DNA of 42,693 nt from positions 1-42,693 of the forward strand of contig CAXSEF010000021.1 in NCBI GenBank assembly GCA_964236535.1, in the 5' to 3' direction. Both the position numbers and the translations under genes were made by a program. The stretch comes from CAXSEF01 sp964236535 (GTDB lineage: Bacteria; Pseudomonadota; Alphaproteobacteria; Acetobacterales; Acetobacteraceae). The first letter of the stretch is position 1; each line of letters opens with the position of its first letter. The notes below the pieces were generated by a model that did not search any database, was not told the DNA's origin, and saw only the letters and a list, made by a program, of their open reading frames with translations. Of this stretch, positions 15,757 to 23,748 are shown piece after piece.

Positions 15757-17376
15757 CTACATGCCCTGGCTTGGTGACGGACCCGGCCGCGTCTGGGACT
15801 GGACTCCGGCGCCGGCGGCCTTGTCGATCACCTGGCTAACCTTCTCCATGGCCTTCTGCAGCAGCTCGGCCAGCTTCTGCGCCATTTCCTCCAGGGCGTT
15901 CTTGCCGGGCTGGCGTCCGGGGATGCTGGCCGCCTTGTCGGCCAGCTCGGCGTCCTTCTTCTCCAGCCTGTCGCCGAGCACCGCAGGATCGAGGCCTCTC
16001 TTGCGCAGGGTGTCCTCGACGGCCAGACGCGCCTCGGCGTGCTTGGCGGCCTGGCTGGTGACGACGTTGTAGGGGCCGGCGACCGCAGGATCGCGCAACG
16101 CGGCGTTGAACTCCGCCCTCTCGGCGGCATAGGGGCCATCGGGCTTCATGCCTGCGATGACCGCGGGCATGCCGCCTGGGTCCTTGGCGGCGGCGTTCTC
16201 CAGCTTGGCCATCACGCCGCGGCCTGGGCCGGCGGTGAACTGCTCCAGGGCGGCATTCAGTGACGCGCCTGACTTCTCCGCCGCCTGCACCAGGCGCTCC
16301 AACTTGGCGTCGCTGACCTGCTGTTCCATCTGCGCGAGGCGCGGACCGACCGGTGGCTGGGCGGCGCTCCACGGAGGAGGCGTGGCTGGCTGCGGCTTGC
16401 GCATCGACGCCACGATGCTCTCGCCCACGGTTTGGCGGCGGGGCTGGGCCGGAGCCTTTGCGGCGGCGCTGGCCGCCTGGGCAATGCTCGTTGCCGCGCT
16501 GGCCAGCACCCCGGCCGCTTCTGCCAGCTGTCCAGCCGAGGTTTGTCCGGCTCTGACCACCGCCTTGTCTGCTGACGGGGCTTCGATCGTCTGCGCTGCC
16601 GGCTCGACGGTTGCCTTGGCAGCAGGCGCAGCTGATGCGACAGCAGGAGCGACCATGGCTTGTCCGCTGCCAGGGGAGGGAGTGGCAATGACCTTCTCCT
16701 CGGAGGAGGGCGCATCTGCGGCCTTGGTTGGGCTGCCAGCTTCGGGCTTTGAAGGCTGCGCCTGAGTGGTCGTAGGTGTCTCGCCTGTTGGACGGTCAGG
16801 TCCAGCAAAAGCGACCTTGCCTGGACCCGGATGAGATGGCGGCTCGGCGTTGGTGACCGAAGGAGCTGCTGGCGTGATGCCGGCCCGCGTCTCCAGGGCC
16901 TCGATCCTGGTGCGCAGCTCCGGAGTATCCTGCTCGGCTCCGGAACGGGCAGTCTGGTAAGCCGCGCGGCGGATATCCTCGATCAGCCCTCGCTCCGTCA
17001 GCTCCGGCGTCCTGGCCACCAGGGCCTGCATGCGCTCATTCTGCAGCCCCGGACTGGTAGCGGCGAGTTCCGTCATCTCGGCACGCAGGGCGGCCGGCAT
17101 GGCGACGGTGATGGCCGGGAGCTTCTCCAGATCCTGCACCGCATAGGCCACCCCGGTGCGGAAGGAGCCCTGCTCGAGGCGCCCGGGATCGTTGCTTTGC
17201 TCGACAAGTTTACCGACCGTCCTGGCAAGAGCAGGGTCGGCCAGGACCAGCTGGCCCTGGGACACAACCTGGTTCAGCTTCGCGATCACGTCTCGCAGCG
17301 GATCGCCCTGCGGCGCTCCAACCGTTGTCCCGGCTGAAGCTTGCGGTGGAGGCGAGGAAACGGACCCATCGGGCAT
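15757..17376 (-). CDS. Large Ala/Pro/Thr-rich protein of unknown function
   Basis: 539 residues, no signal peptide and no membrane segment, so cytoplasmic unless secreted by the T4BSS itself. It has three parts. A helical N-terminal domain (about 20-165) contains PGLQNERMQALVARTPELTE. A low-complexity linker (about 165-340) is rich in Ala, Pro, Glu and Thr. A helical C-terminal domain (about 340-539) has repeated Ala-Glu-Lys helices and ends in QTRPGPSPSQGM. No relaxase, ATPase or nuclease motif is visible. It is the last gene of the operon that starts at 19617 (40 nt after the preceding gene). The architecture would suit a scaffold or a translocated partner; neither is shown. Confidence 0.7.
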   Translation of the reverse strand: MPDGSVSSPPPQASAGTTVGAPQGDPLRDVIAKLNQVVSQGQLVLADPALARTVGKLVEQSNDPGRLEQGSFRTGVAYAVQDLEKLPAITVAMPAALRAEMTELAATSPGLQNERMQALVARTPELTERGLIEDIRRAAYQTARSGAEQDTPELRTRIEALETRAGITPAAPSVTNAEPPSHPGPGKVAFAGPDRPTGETPTTTQAQPSKPEAGSPTKAADAPSSEEKVIATPSPGSGQAMVAPAVASAAPAAKATVEPAAQTIEAPSADKAVVRAGQTSAGQLAEAAGVLASAATSIAQAASAAAKAPAQPRRQTVGESIVASMRKPQPATPPPWSAAQPPVGPRLAQMEQQVSDAKLERLVQAAEKSGASLNAALEQFTAGPGRGVMAKLENAAAKDPGGMPAVIAGMKPDGPYAAERAEFNAALRDPAVAGPYNVVTSQAAKHAEARLAVEDTLRKRGLDPAVLGDRLEKKDAELADKAASIPGRQPGKNALEEMAQKLAELLQKAMEKVSQVIDKAAGAGVQSQTRPGPSPSQGM

Positions 17377-17416
17377 GGCAGGACTTTCGTTGTTGGGCCA
17401 GGAATGGGAGCGCTGC

Positions 17417-18583
17417 TTACTGCGCCGCCATCTGCGGGGTCGGAAGGGGAGGAGCGGCCTTCAGATTGGCCGTAGCCATGGCTGCAAGCTGGGCAGCGGC
17501 AACCGCGGCGCTTTGCTGCGCCATCCGGTAGTTCTGCCAGGCGATGTAGTTGCCCATCGCCAGCTCGGTTGCGATCTCGACCAACACGGACTTGGGCGGC
17601 ATGGCCTGCAGGGCCGCATGCCAGCCGACGTCGCTGATACGCCGGTTCACCTCCAGGTCCTGGGCCTCGAACCAGGAAGCGGTCGTTGTCGACGTCAGAC
17701 CCTGTGCTTGCGCCTGCTGTTGCTGGGCGGTCGTCAGGATTACGGAGTTGGCATGCGAACCTATGATGTCGTTCAAGACACCGTTCGCCAATGATATTTG
17801 TGCATTGTAGCCACGTCGTTTGGTAGAGGCATCCTGACCTGCAAGTGTCGTGAGCTGTGCCCCTCTCAATGCACCGGGTGGCACTGGCTCTATTAGATTT
17901 CTTGCGTAGTCATTTGCAGCATTGACTGAATCTTGATCTACGTAGGAGGGTGCTCCTAGAAGGCTGTTCGAACTCTGATCAATATTCTCTTTTGTCTCAC
18001 TCCAATTACTACATAGTCCGGCAGATTGCTCGTTTTGTGAACAGTACCTCGACAAATGAAGCTGATTGGATGCAGCCATGGCTTGACCTTGCCCTACCCA
18101 AGCAGGAGTGCTAGGCCGCCCCTGATTACGCTTATCTGTTACATAACTAATGCCACTGCTGACCTTCCAAGACTGACCGGCCGAGACAGCAATAGCTTGT
18201 TCCCCGTCCAACGACGCACAGGCCTGTGGATTTAAGACATGCTCGTCGCGGATCTGCGCGTTTCGTACATCCCGACCGTTGCGCGCCATGATTGCGTTGT
18301 TGGCATCCGCGATCTGCTCCTGGGCGCTGATAGAGGCCTTCGAGTAGTTTGCGTTCTGTGTTCCCAGCGCGGTGATGCCCTTGTCGAAAATGTTGCCGAT
18401 GTTGGTCACTGCGTCGGTCAGGCCGCTCATGGCCTTGTCAAAGGCCTTCTGGAACACACTCATCGCAAGATTCATGGCGTAGTCGAAGACGGGGTATCCA
18501 TCCGCCTTGGCAGGCGCAGCGTTGAACAGAATGCCGCCGGCAAGGATGCCGGCCGCGGCGGACGCGAGAAGCTGTTTGCGCAT
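17417..18583 (-). CDS. Exported transfer-associated protein with an AT-rich central insert
   Basis: 388 residues with signal peptide (MRKQLLASAAAGILAGGILF, cleavage after PAKA). The N-terminal part (30-105) and C-terminal part (about 255-388) are helical and well within the local codon style. The central part (about 110-255, DNA about 17800-18240) is visibly AT-richer, with codons such as aat, tta and ata that are rare nearby. It holds Cys in NPQACASLDGEQ, SRYCSQNEQS and GLCSNWSE. The gene lies 12 nt after another exported-protein gene. A place in the periplasm or on the cell surface, perhaps like the exported TraW/IcmX proteins of related systems, is inferred from context only. Confidence 0.7.
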   Translation of the reverse strand: MRKQLLASAAAGILAGGILFNAAPAKADGYPVFDYAMNLAMSVFQKAFDKAMSGLTDAVTNIGNIFDKGITALGTQNANYSKASISAQEQIADANNAIMARNGRDVRNAQIRDEHVLNPQACASLDGEQAIAVSAGQSWKVSSGISYVTDKRNQGRPSTPAWVGQGQAMAASNQLHLSRYCSQNEQSAGLCSNWSETKENIDQSSNSLLGAPSYVDQDSVNAANDYARNLIEPVPPGALRGAQLTTLAGQDASTKRRGYNAQISLANGVLNDIIGSHANSVILTTAQQQQAQAQGLTSTTTASWFEAQDLEVNRRISDVGWHAALQAMPPKSVLVEIATELAMGNYIAWQNYRMAQQSAAVAAAQLAAMATANLKAAPPLPTPQMAAQ

Positions 18584-18595
18584 GAGATATCCCCG

Positions 18596-19153
18596 TCAGT
18601 AGTTGCCGGAGGACGGCAGGGTGTAGCCGGTCGGCCCCTGCGCCTGGCCATTGAGGTAGTAGCCGCCGCTGCCGCTTCCGATGTTGGTACCGATGCCGCC
18701 GATCGCCGTGCCGCCGCCGCCAAAGGTGAGCTTCGGGCAGAGCAAGCCGCCGCCTAGACCGCCAAAGCCGATGTTGAACCCGGTCACTGTCAGGCCGCAC
18801 TGCGCCGAGCCGATCGCGCTCTGCCAGGCGCTCTGCACCGTCGAACAGATCTGTCCCTCCACGGCCTTGAGTAGTGACGTCGGATCGAGCAAGTTGGTGA
18901 GCACGTTCAGCCCGACCCCGTTGAAGAAATTGGTCAGGCAGGTGAGCTGGGTCACGCTCTGTGGCGCCTTGATCGACTGGTCGTCGGCCGAGATGCGAGC
19001 TGCCATGCCCGCGGCTGCGGCTTGTGCCAGGGCAGTGCAGCCGGTCGTGTTGTCGGTGGTTGTCGTGGTCGGACCGCTGACGGCGGTGTTCTGTGCCAGC
19101 GAAATGCCAGGCAGAAGGAACACGACTGCCACGACGGGAAGAAAGTGCTTCAT
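18596..19153 (-). CDS. Small exported Cys/Gly-rich protein
   Basis: 185 residues. The signal peptide is MKHFLPVVAVVFLLPGISLA. The mature part has a Thr run, then a helical segment with five cysteines (TTGCTALA, LTCLTNFFNGVG, GQICSTVQ, SAQCGLTV, LLCPKLTF) and a glycine-rich tail (FGGLGGG, FGGGGTAIGGIG, SGSGGYY). Paired cysteines imply a disulfide-bonded periplasmic or surface protein, a plausible client of the DsbC-like protein encoded at 11425. The start at 19153 overlaps the stop of the upstream gene as ATGA. No family is recognised. Confidence 0.7.
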   Translation of the reverse strand: MKHFLPVVAVVFLLPGISLAQNTAVSGPTTTTTDNTTGCTALAQAAAAGMAARISADDQSIKAPQSVTQLTCLTNFFNGVGLNVLTNLLDPTSLLKAVEGQICSTVQSAWQSAIGSAQCGLTVTGFNIGFGGLGGGLLCPKLTFGGGGTAIGGIGTNIGSGSGGYYLNGQAQGPTGYTLPSSGNY

Positions 19154-19617
19154 GCCGCCTCTCCCGGCAGCCCGGCTTGCCTGCAGGTATCCAGCAGAAG
19201 CGTGACGCGCCCATGATCGAGGACCCGCGACAGCAGGGCAACGCACCAGATTTGCTGTATCTCTTGGCGGAGCACGGTGCCGACTGGCGTGCCATCGTTG
19301 CCGAGGCAGGCCCTGACCACGAGGTCAGGCCTTGGCATCGGCGGCTGCCCTAGCCATGACAGCAGGCGCATGCGCGTTGACCGATCGACATGGACGAGCA
19401 GCGTCGACATCTGCTCACGGAGAGGTTTCCTGTGTAGCTGCTGGCCCAAAGCTTCCGGGTCGCGTGACTGCGCGACATCGAGAGCAAGCCCGATCTGCCG
19501 GAGCAACGAGGTCGTGCTTTCCGACAGTGGGACGAGCGGTGGATACCCCGCGGTTACGGCCTCCGTGTCTCGCTCGGTCAGCCACTTGGCGACCGCCTCC
19601 GTATCCAGGTCGGGCAT
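19150..19617 (-). CDS. Cytoplasmic helical protein heading the exported-protein operon
   Basis: 155 residues, no signal or membrane segment. It is rich in Leu/Arg helices (SLLRQIGLALDVAQSRDPEAL, VHVDRSTRMRLLSWLGQPP). The ATG at 19617 is preferred over a GTG at 19659: the shared upstream element then lies 44 nt before the start, as for other operons, while it would be only 2 nt from the GTG. It is translationally coupled to the next gene (ATGA). It could be a chaperone-like partner of the proteins encoded after it; no family is recognised. Confidence 0.65.
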   Translation of the reverse strand: MPDLDTEAVAKWLTERDTEAVTAGYPPLVPLSESTTSLLRQIGLALDVAQSRDPEALGQQLHRKPLREQMSTLLVHVDRSTRMRLLSWLGQPPMPRPDLVVRACLGNDGTPVGTVLRQEIQQIWCVALLSRVLDHGRVTLLLDTCRQAGLPGEAA

Positions 19618-19661
19618 GTTCCTGTGTCCACTGTGATCAGCGCATAGGATGGAGCCCACGG

Positions 19662-19671
19662 ATACGAATGG
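19662..19671 (-). promoter_or_regulatory. Transfer-operon element, site 4 (operon starting at 19617)
   Basis: Minus-strand CCATTCGTAT, 44 nt before the ATG at 19617. It fits NYRTTCGYRT. Confidence 0.45.
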
Positions 19672-19680
19672 CGTCAGGGC

Positions 19681-20085
19681 TCAGTGTGAGATCGTCACGC
19701 GGTTCGCTGTGGTCGTCATGAGAAGATGCAGAGGGCGCAAAGCACCAGCTAACACCCGGTTCCAAGGCCGCCCCCCAGACCAGGTGACGGGAGCAGTCGC
19801 ATCCACACCAGGACCGAAGCGGATTACGGTGGTATGCGGCACAATCTGCCGTATAGCAAAGGACATCGGGACCTGTTTCCCGAACCCCTGTGCCATCAGG
19901 AAGCGAGGGCGGAGGGTGACAGAGGCATCCTCGCCTCCTTGTCCTGGGTCGCTGGAGGACGATGCGGAGGTGGCAACAGGGATGTTTGGGGAAGACGGCG
20001 ATGCCTGTATGCGGAAATCCGCATGGGCGACAGGATGAAGGGAAAGCAGGGCGAACGGGAACAGGAGCAAGCTTTTGGCGCGCAT
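19681..20085 (-). CDS. Periplasmic TcpQ/PilL-C-like domain protein
   Basis: 134 residues. A signal peptide (MRAKSLLLFPFALLSLHPVAHA) is followed by a short polar linker and a compact C-terminal domain: MSFAIRQIVPHTTVIRFGPG, then VTWSGGRPWNRVLAGALRPL and a last strand TANRVTIS. This strand-helix-strand pattern with W-x-x-x-L is that of the secretin-associated TcpQ/PilL C-terminal fold, which DotD also resembles. It may interact with the outer-membrane ring of the channel. The ATG at 20085 gives the signal peptide; longer in-frame starts do not. It forms a one-gene unit with its own upstream element. Confidence 0.6.
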   Translation of the reverse strand: MRAKSLLLFPFALLSLHPVAHADFRIQASPSSPNIPVATSASSSSDPGQGGEDASVTLRPRFLMAQGFGKQVPMSFAIRQIVPHTTVIRFGPGVDATAPVTWSGGRPWNRVLAGALRPLHLLMTTTANRVTISH

Positions 20086-20127
20086 GACACTCTCATCTGG
20101 TTCGTCTCGCGATGTTGCGCGTCTCCC

Positions 20128-20137
20128 ATGCGAATGG
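20128..20137 (-). promoter_or_regulatory. Transfer-operon element, site 5 (TcpQ-like gene)
   Basis: Minus-strand CCATTCGCAT, 42 nt before the ATG at 20085. Confidence 0.5.
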
Positions 20138-20364
20138 ATGTGCTGCCTGTCAGGTGTGAACCACAAAGAGGCGGTGATGACTTTTACAGATTGCGATTTC
20201 GTACTCGCTTGCTGTCGCTGTCTTTTCACAAGCGGCCACTTACCCTTCGAGATGGATAAAATGTTCTGTCATGTTGTTTTACTGTAATGACTAAGCAGCA
20301 CTTGGATGTGCCTGCCGATGATAAATCGGCCGTCCCTGGCTTCAATGACCAGAAGGACCTTGAA

Positions 20365-21081
20365 ATGACTGACGACACACAAATTCCTGAGAATGCTACC
20401 TCAGAAGAAGTCGAAAGAATACAAAGGGATCAGCGAGTGATCGCGCAATATCGCGAGAACCTAGCACATAACATGCGCCGTTTCCGTGCTCGTGAGAGAT
20501 GGACTCAGACAGATCTCGGAAAGGCCATTGGTTCCAGTCAAGGCCAAATCGCTTTCCTGGAACGCGAGAAACACAATGTTGGCTTGAGCATACTGACAAA
20601 GCTTGCGACAGTGTTCAACGTAGAGCCAATGGTTTTGATCAGTCCCCCGGATGATCTTGACAATTATTTCAGAAGAAGAGCTTTAAAAAAGCCTGATGAC
20701 AGCGTCAGTGCTGAATCCTCTTTCCTGTATTCGACGCAGGCAGTCTCGAAGGTGCTGAGAAACACTTCAGAGCGGACCTTAGAAGAGAATCTGTTTGAAC
20801 CGCAGGCATTTTCCGCCTCGCCCCTGGTGAAACTTGCTGGAGCCCCGGCCTCCATGGAGGCTTCCCTGGGTTCGCCCGGCGATCCTCTCGATCTGGTCGT
20901 CATGGCACGCATTGTAGGCGCTGCCTACAAGCGTATCGAATCTCTCAGGCACAAGCACGGTTCCGTGCCGATGACCCGAGCCATGCTGAACAGCGTGTTG
21001 GCAGCAGTTTTGAACGCATCGCACGACACAGACGCCGATTGTGACAAAGACAGGGCACCACTACCTGAGATAGATAAGTAG
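20365..21081 (+). CDS. XRE-family transcriptional regulator
   Basis: 238 residues from the ATG at 20365, which has AAGGA seven bases upstream; an ATG at 20287 without a ribosome site would add 26 residues. A helix-turn-helix of the Cro/CI type covers roughly residues 30-95: NMRRFRARERWTQTDLGKAI, then SSQGQIAFLEREKHNVGLSI and LTKLATVFNVEP. The C-terminal 140 residues match nothing familiar. The gene is AT-richer than the transfer genes around it. It sits between the two arms of the transfer region, divergent from the left arm, which suits a repressor of conjugation. An AT-rich -10-like GATAAAAT lies at about 20255. Confidence 0.85.
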   Translation: MTDDTQIPENATSEEVERIQRDQRVIAQYRENLAHNMRRFRARERWTQTDLGKAIGSSQGQIAFLEREKHNVGLSILTKLATVFNVEPMVLISPPDDLDNYFRRRALKKPDDSVSAESSFLYSTQAVSKVLRNTSERTLEENLFEPQAFSASPLVKLAGAPASMEASLGSPGDPLDLVVMARIVGAAYKRIESLRHKHGSVPMTRAMLNSVLAAVLNASHDTDADCDKDRAPLPEIDK

Positions 21082-21271
21082 GTAGATGTTCTACTAACAT
21101 TTATGCAATGTACAATATAAAAGATTATTTTAGAAATTTGAACCAGCAAGTGAAATCTGTGGTAGAACACGAATGAAATTTTGCATTTTATAAAAATATT
21201 CAAGGTTTAGTTAAGAAAACTGCTCTTTTGTTGATGACAGGTAGGAGCTTACCACCTAAGCAGATTCCGGG
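21082..21271. promoter_or_regulatory. AT-rich intergenic region between the two regulators
   Basis: This 190-nt stretch is the most AT-rich of the window. It begins with GTAGA-TGT-TCTAC overlapping the end of the XRE gene. It contains TATAAAA-type boxes near 21116 and 21190 and ends at the start of the next regulator. It probably carries that gene's promoter and operator sites; no ORF was seen in it. Confidence 0.45.
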
Positions 21272-22153
21272 ATGAACGCCGGAGCACGCATGCAAATCAA
21301 TCCTGGGCGAGACAATGTCACCCTGCTTGGCCGAAGCATGGTTGCATCCGTGGCAGACGTATGGGGAGCGAAGACTAACTTCGCTGCCCATACGCCTCGT
21401 GATAGATCAATCATTGGCATGGCGGAGAAGGGCCATGCTCATGATGTGGTTGCGTCGTTTCTAGGAATGCTGACCATAGACCTTGTCTCCCGCCTCTATC
21501 GACTTGGCCTGTACACTCCGATGAACGGTTCGATCAGGCGCAAGGTCAGGAAAAACAACGCTCGCAGTGCGTGGAAGCTCGGCGAGATCAGGCAGCTGAT
21601 CGAGCTGCGCGAGCAGAACGTCAGCTCCGTCGCCATCGCAGACAGGCTGGGCCGCTCTGCCGGATCAGTACGCTACAAGGCGCGCTGGCTCGGGCTGCCC
21701 AAGCTGTCACGCGCCCCGCATGCAGCAGAACTTCCCCTGCTCCCGCATCTCGAGACGGCGAGCAAGCCGCGCCGCAAGCCGCGCGTCCGGCTGAGCTGGA
21801 GCGAGGACCATCTGCGGATGGTCATCGACCGCTGGCTCGCCTACCAGCGCCACGAGGGCATCGCGCGCGACCTGGGCCTGACGCCCGCGCAGGTTCGCTC
21901 CAAGACCAAGATCCTCGGCCTGCCGTCGAACCGCGATCGTAATCTACTCGTCATGGACTATCGCCCTGATACCCGAGCTGCAGCGGAGCTGCGGGGCCGC
22001 TACCTTATCCGCAACTGCATCGAGACCGGCCGCGTCTTCGCGACCCAGCGCAACGGCTCTCAGCGCACATGCCCTGCCTACCAGGCATCGCGCGAGCACC
22101 GGCACGTCAGCCTCTATCTCGGTGCCTACCAGGCCACGTTGCACACCTGTTGA
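21272..22153 (+). CDS. Putative DNA-binding protein with two HTH-like modules
   Basis: 293 residues. Two similar segments recur. The first (about 105-150) reads WKLGEIRQLIELREQNVSS, then AIADRLGRSAGSVRYKARWLGLP. The second (about 180-225) reads WSEDHLRMVIDRWLAYQRHE, then IARDLGLTPAQVRSKTKILGLP. Both look like SANT/Myb- or GcrA-type helix-turn-helix units joined by a basic linker (SKPRRKPRVRLS). The C-terminus has RNCIETGRVFATQRNGSQRTCP, a possible small metal site. The region before residue 60 is unlike either unit. It ends 34 nt before dotI and may control the transfer operons. The start at 21272 is weakly supported; an ATG at 21290 is possible. Confidence 0.65.
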   Translation: MNAGARMQINPGRDNVTLLGRSMVASVADVWGAKTNFAAHTPRDRSIIGMAEKGHAHDVVASFLGMLTIDLVSRLYRLGLYTPMNGSIRRKVRKNNARSAWKLGEIRQLIELREQNVSSVAIADRLGRSAGSVRYKARWLGLPKLSRAPHAAELPLLPHLETASKPRRKPRVRLSWSEDHLRMVIDRWLAYQRHEGIARDLGLTPAQVRSKTKILGLPSNRDRNLLVMDYRPDTRAAAELRGRYLIRNCIETGRVFATQRNGSQRTCPAYQASREHRHVSLYLGAYQATLHTC

Positions 22154-22155
22154 TC

Positions 22156-22165
22156 GCATTCGCGT
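22156..22165 (+). promoter_or_regulatory. Transfer-operon element, site 6 (dotI operon)
   Basis: GCATTCGCGT, directly after the stop of the preceding regulator gene. It is closer to its start codon (22 nt) than the others. Confidence 0.4.
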
Positions 22166-22187
22166 CCTGCTAGGCGACAGTTCTTCC

Positions 22188-22820
22188 ATGAAGAACCAAT
22201 CCGCTGCGGTGGCCCGCAGGCTTGCCGACCCGGAGTTCCAGCAGCGGATGCTGCGGCGCTCCTTCCTCAGCAACACCGTTCTCACCGGAGCCGTGCTGGC
22301 GCTCGTGGGCGACCGCATCTGGCGGGACCACCACCCGCCGACGCCGCAGTACTTCTACACCGACGGCAAGGGCACACCGCGCGAGGTCTACCCGCTCGAC
22401 CAGCCGGTGATGAGCGACGCTGACCTTATCATCTGGACGGTCAGCTCCGTGGCCGCCGTGTTCTCGATCAACTTCAAGGACTACCGGGTCCAGCTGAACC
22501 GCGCCGCCGAACACTTCACCGACCGGGGCTGGATCGCCTTCGCCAACGCCTTCAAGGGCGTCGGCAACTTCGAGCAGATCAAGCGCGCCCGCCTGGTCGG
22601 CTCGGCCACCCCGGAACGCTCCGCCGTCATCAACAGCCAGGGCGTCGTCGGCAGCCTCTACACCTACAAGATCGAGATCCCGATGATCGTCGCGTTCGAG
22701 AACGACAACGTCAACAACGACAACCAGCACCTGATGGTCTCCGTCGTCGTGATCCGCACCATCGCGCCGGACCACCCCGACGGCATCGCCATCGACCAGA
22801 TCGTCATCGTCCCCGCCTGA
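22188..22820 (+). CDS. dotI: DotI/IcmL (TraM) inner-membrane core protein
   Basis: 210 residues. One N-terminal membrane segment (about 26-45, FLSNTVLTGAVLALVGDRIW) is followed by a periplasmic NTF2-like domain. Conserved-looking features are ADLIIWTVSSVAAVFSINF, the tryptophan-rich RGWIAFANAF and the final strands YKIEIPMIVAFEN and HLMVSVVVIRT. In Dot/Icm and R64 systems this protein forms a ring analogous to VirB8. It heads the dotI-dotH-dotG operon; dotH starts 13 nt downstream. The ATG at 22188 is the first with a membrane-anchor N-terminus. Confidence 0.9.
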   Translation: MKNQSAAVARRLADPEFQQRMLRRSFLSNTVLTGAVLALVGDRIWRDHHPPTPQYFYTDGKGTPREVYPLDQPVMSDADLIIWTVSSVAAVFSINFKDYRVQLNRAAEHFTDRGWIAFANAFKGVGNFEQIKRARLVGSATPERSAVINSQGVVGSLYTYKIEIPMIVAFENDNVNNDNQHLMVSVVVIRTIAPDHPDGIAIDQIVIVPA

Positions 22821-22833
22821 CCAGGAAACCATC

Positions 22834-23745
22834 ATGCGCGTCAGACACACGCTCGCGACCGCCCTGGTCCTCCTGGCGGCCTGTTCCCTCCTGCGCGCGC
22901 GTGCGCAGGACGATGTGAACTCCGCCCAGCCGGACACCGCCGCGGAGCTGGACCGCAAGGCCCGTGACACGGCCGAGCGCCACGAGCTGCCGCTGACGCC
23001 GGAGGGCATCGAGCGACTGGCGCACAAGTTCAACGAAACGCACCGTGCCCAGGAGCAGGCGCAGCAGGCCAGCATCGCCCTGCCGGTGACGCGCTCGGTC
23101 AACATCGCGCTCGGCCCGGGCGGCGCCACGCCGATCGTGCAGGCCGTGCAGGGCTATCCCACTGCCATCGCGTTCCTCGACAACTCCGGCCAGCCCTGGC
23201 CGATCGTGTGGGACACCAACAGCAACCCCAGCGTGGAAGGCTTCGGCTTCGACGTGTCGGTGCCCGAGAAGGGCAGCAACGTCATGCAGATCATCCCTCG
23301 CTCGCGCATCCCGCGCGGCGGCCTGCTGGTCTACCTCAAGGGCGCCCCGGTGCCCCTGACCTTCATGATCGTGGCGGGCCAGGGTCGCTACGACGCCCGT
23401 GTCGACGCCCGCATCGCCGACCGCGGACCGAACGCCAAGGTGCAGATCATCACCCGGCCGAACACGCCGGAGACCGGGGCCGCCTACCTGACGGCGATGC
23501 TGGACGGCACGCCTCCGGCCGAGGCGGTGCCGCTCGTCGTCGCCGGCGTGTCTCCGGACGAGGTGCGCGCCTGGCGCCTGGGCGACCGGGTGTTCCTGCG
23601 CACCCGCTACACGGTGATCTCGCCCGAGTGGGTCGCCTCCGAGGCCGGCGAGGCCGGCGTGTCGGTCTACGCCCTGCCCTCCACGCCGATCGTCCTCCTC
23701 TCAGCCGATGGCCGCTCGGTGTCCGCGCGCCTCACGGAGCACTGA
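22834..23745 (+). CDS. dotH: DotH/IcmK (TraN) outer-membrane core protein with lipobox-like signal
   Basis: 303 residues. The exported N-terminus MRVRHTLATALVLLAACSLL contains LAAC at positions 14-17, a lipobox-like site; a signal peptidase I site ARA just after is the alternative. A short charged helix region (about 35-85) is followed by the beta-rich C-terminal domain: GYPTAIAFLDNSGQPWPI, SNVMQIIPRSRIPRGGLLVY, and LGDRVFLRTRYTVISPEWV. This is the VirB9-like ring protein of T4BSS, placed in the outer membrane by DotC and DotD. AGGAAA precedes the start, and dotG begins 4 nt after the stop. Confidence 0.9.
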   Translation: MRVRHTLATALVLLAACSLLRARAQDDVNSAQPDTAAELDRKARDTAERHELPLTPEGIERLAHKFNETHRAQEQAQQASIALPVTRSVNIALGPGGATPIVQAVQGYPTAIAFLDNSGQPWPIVWDTNSNPSVEGFGFDVSVPEKGSNVMQIIPRSRIPRGGLLVYLKGAPVPLTFMIVAGQGRYDARVDARIADRGPNAKVQIITRPNTPETGAAYLTAMLDGTPPAEAVPLVVAGVSPDEVRAWRLGDRVFLRTRYTVISPEWVASEAGEAGVSVYALPSTPIVLLSADGRSVSARLTEH

Positions 23746-23748
23746 ACC

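Noticed and set aside
13209..15839. Very long plus-strand open frame opposite dotA
   Set aside because: It is the antisense of a clear DotA gene; the translation is His/Gln/Gly/Arg-rich with no domains, as expected from GC-rich codon shadowing.
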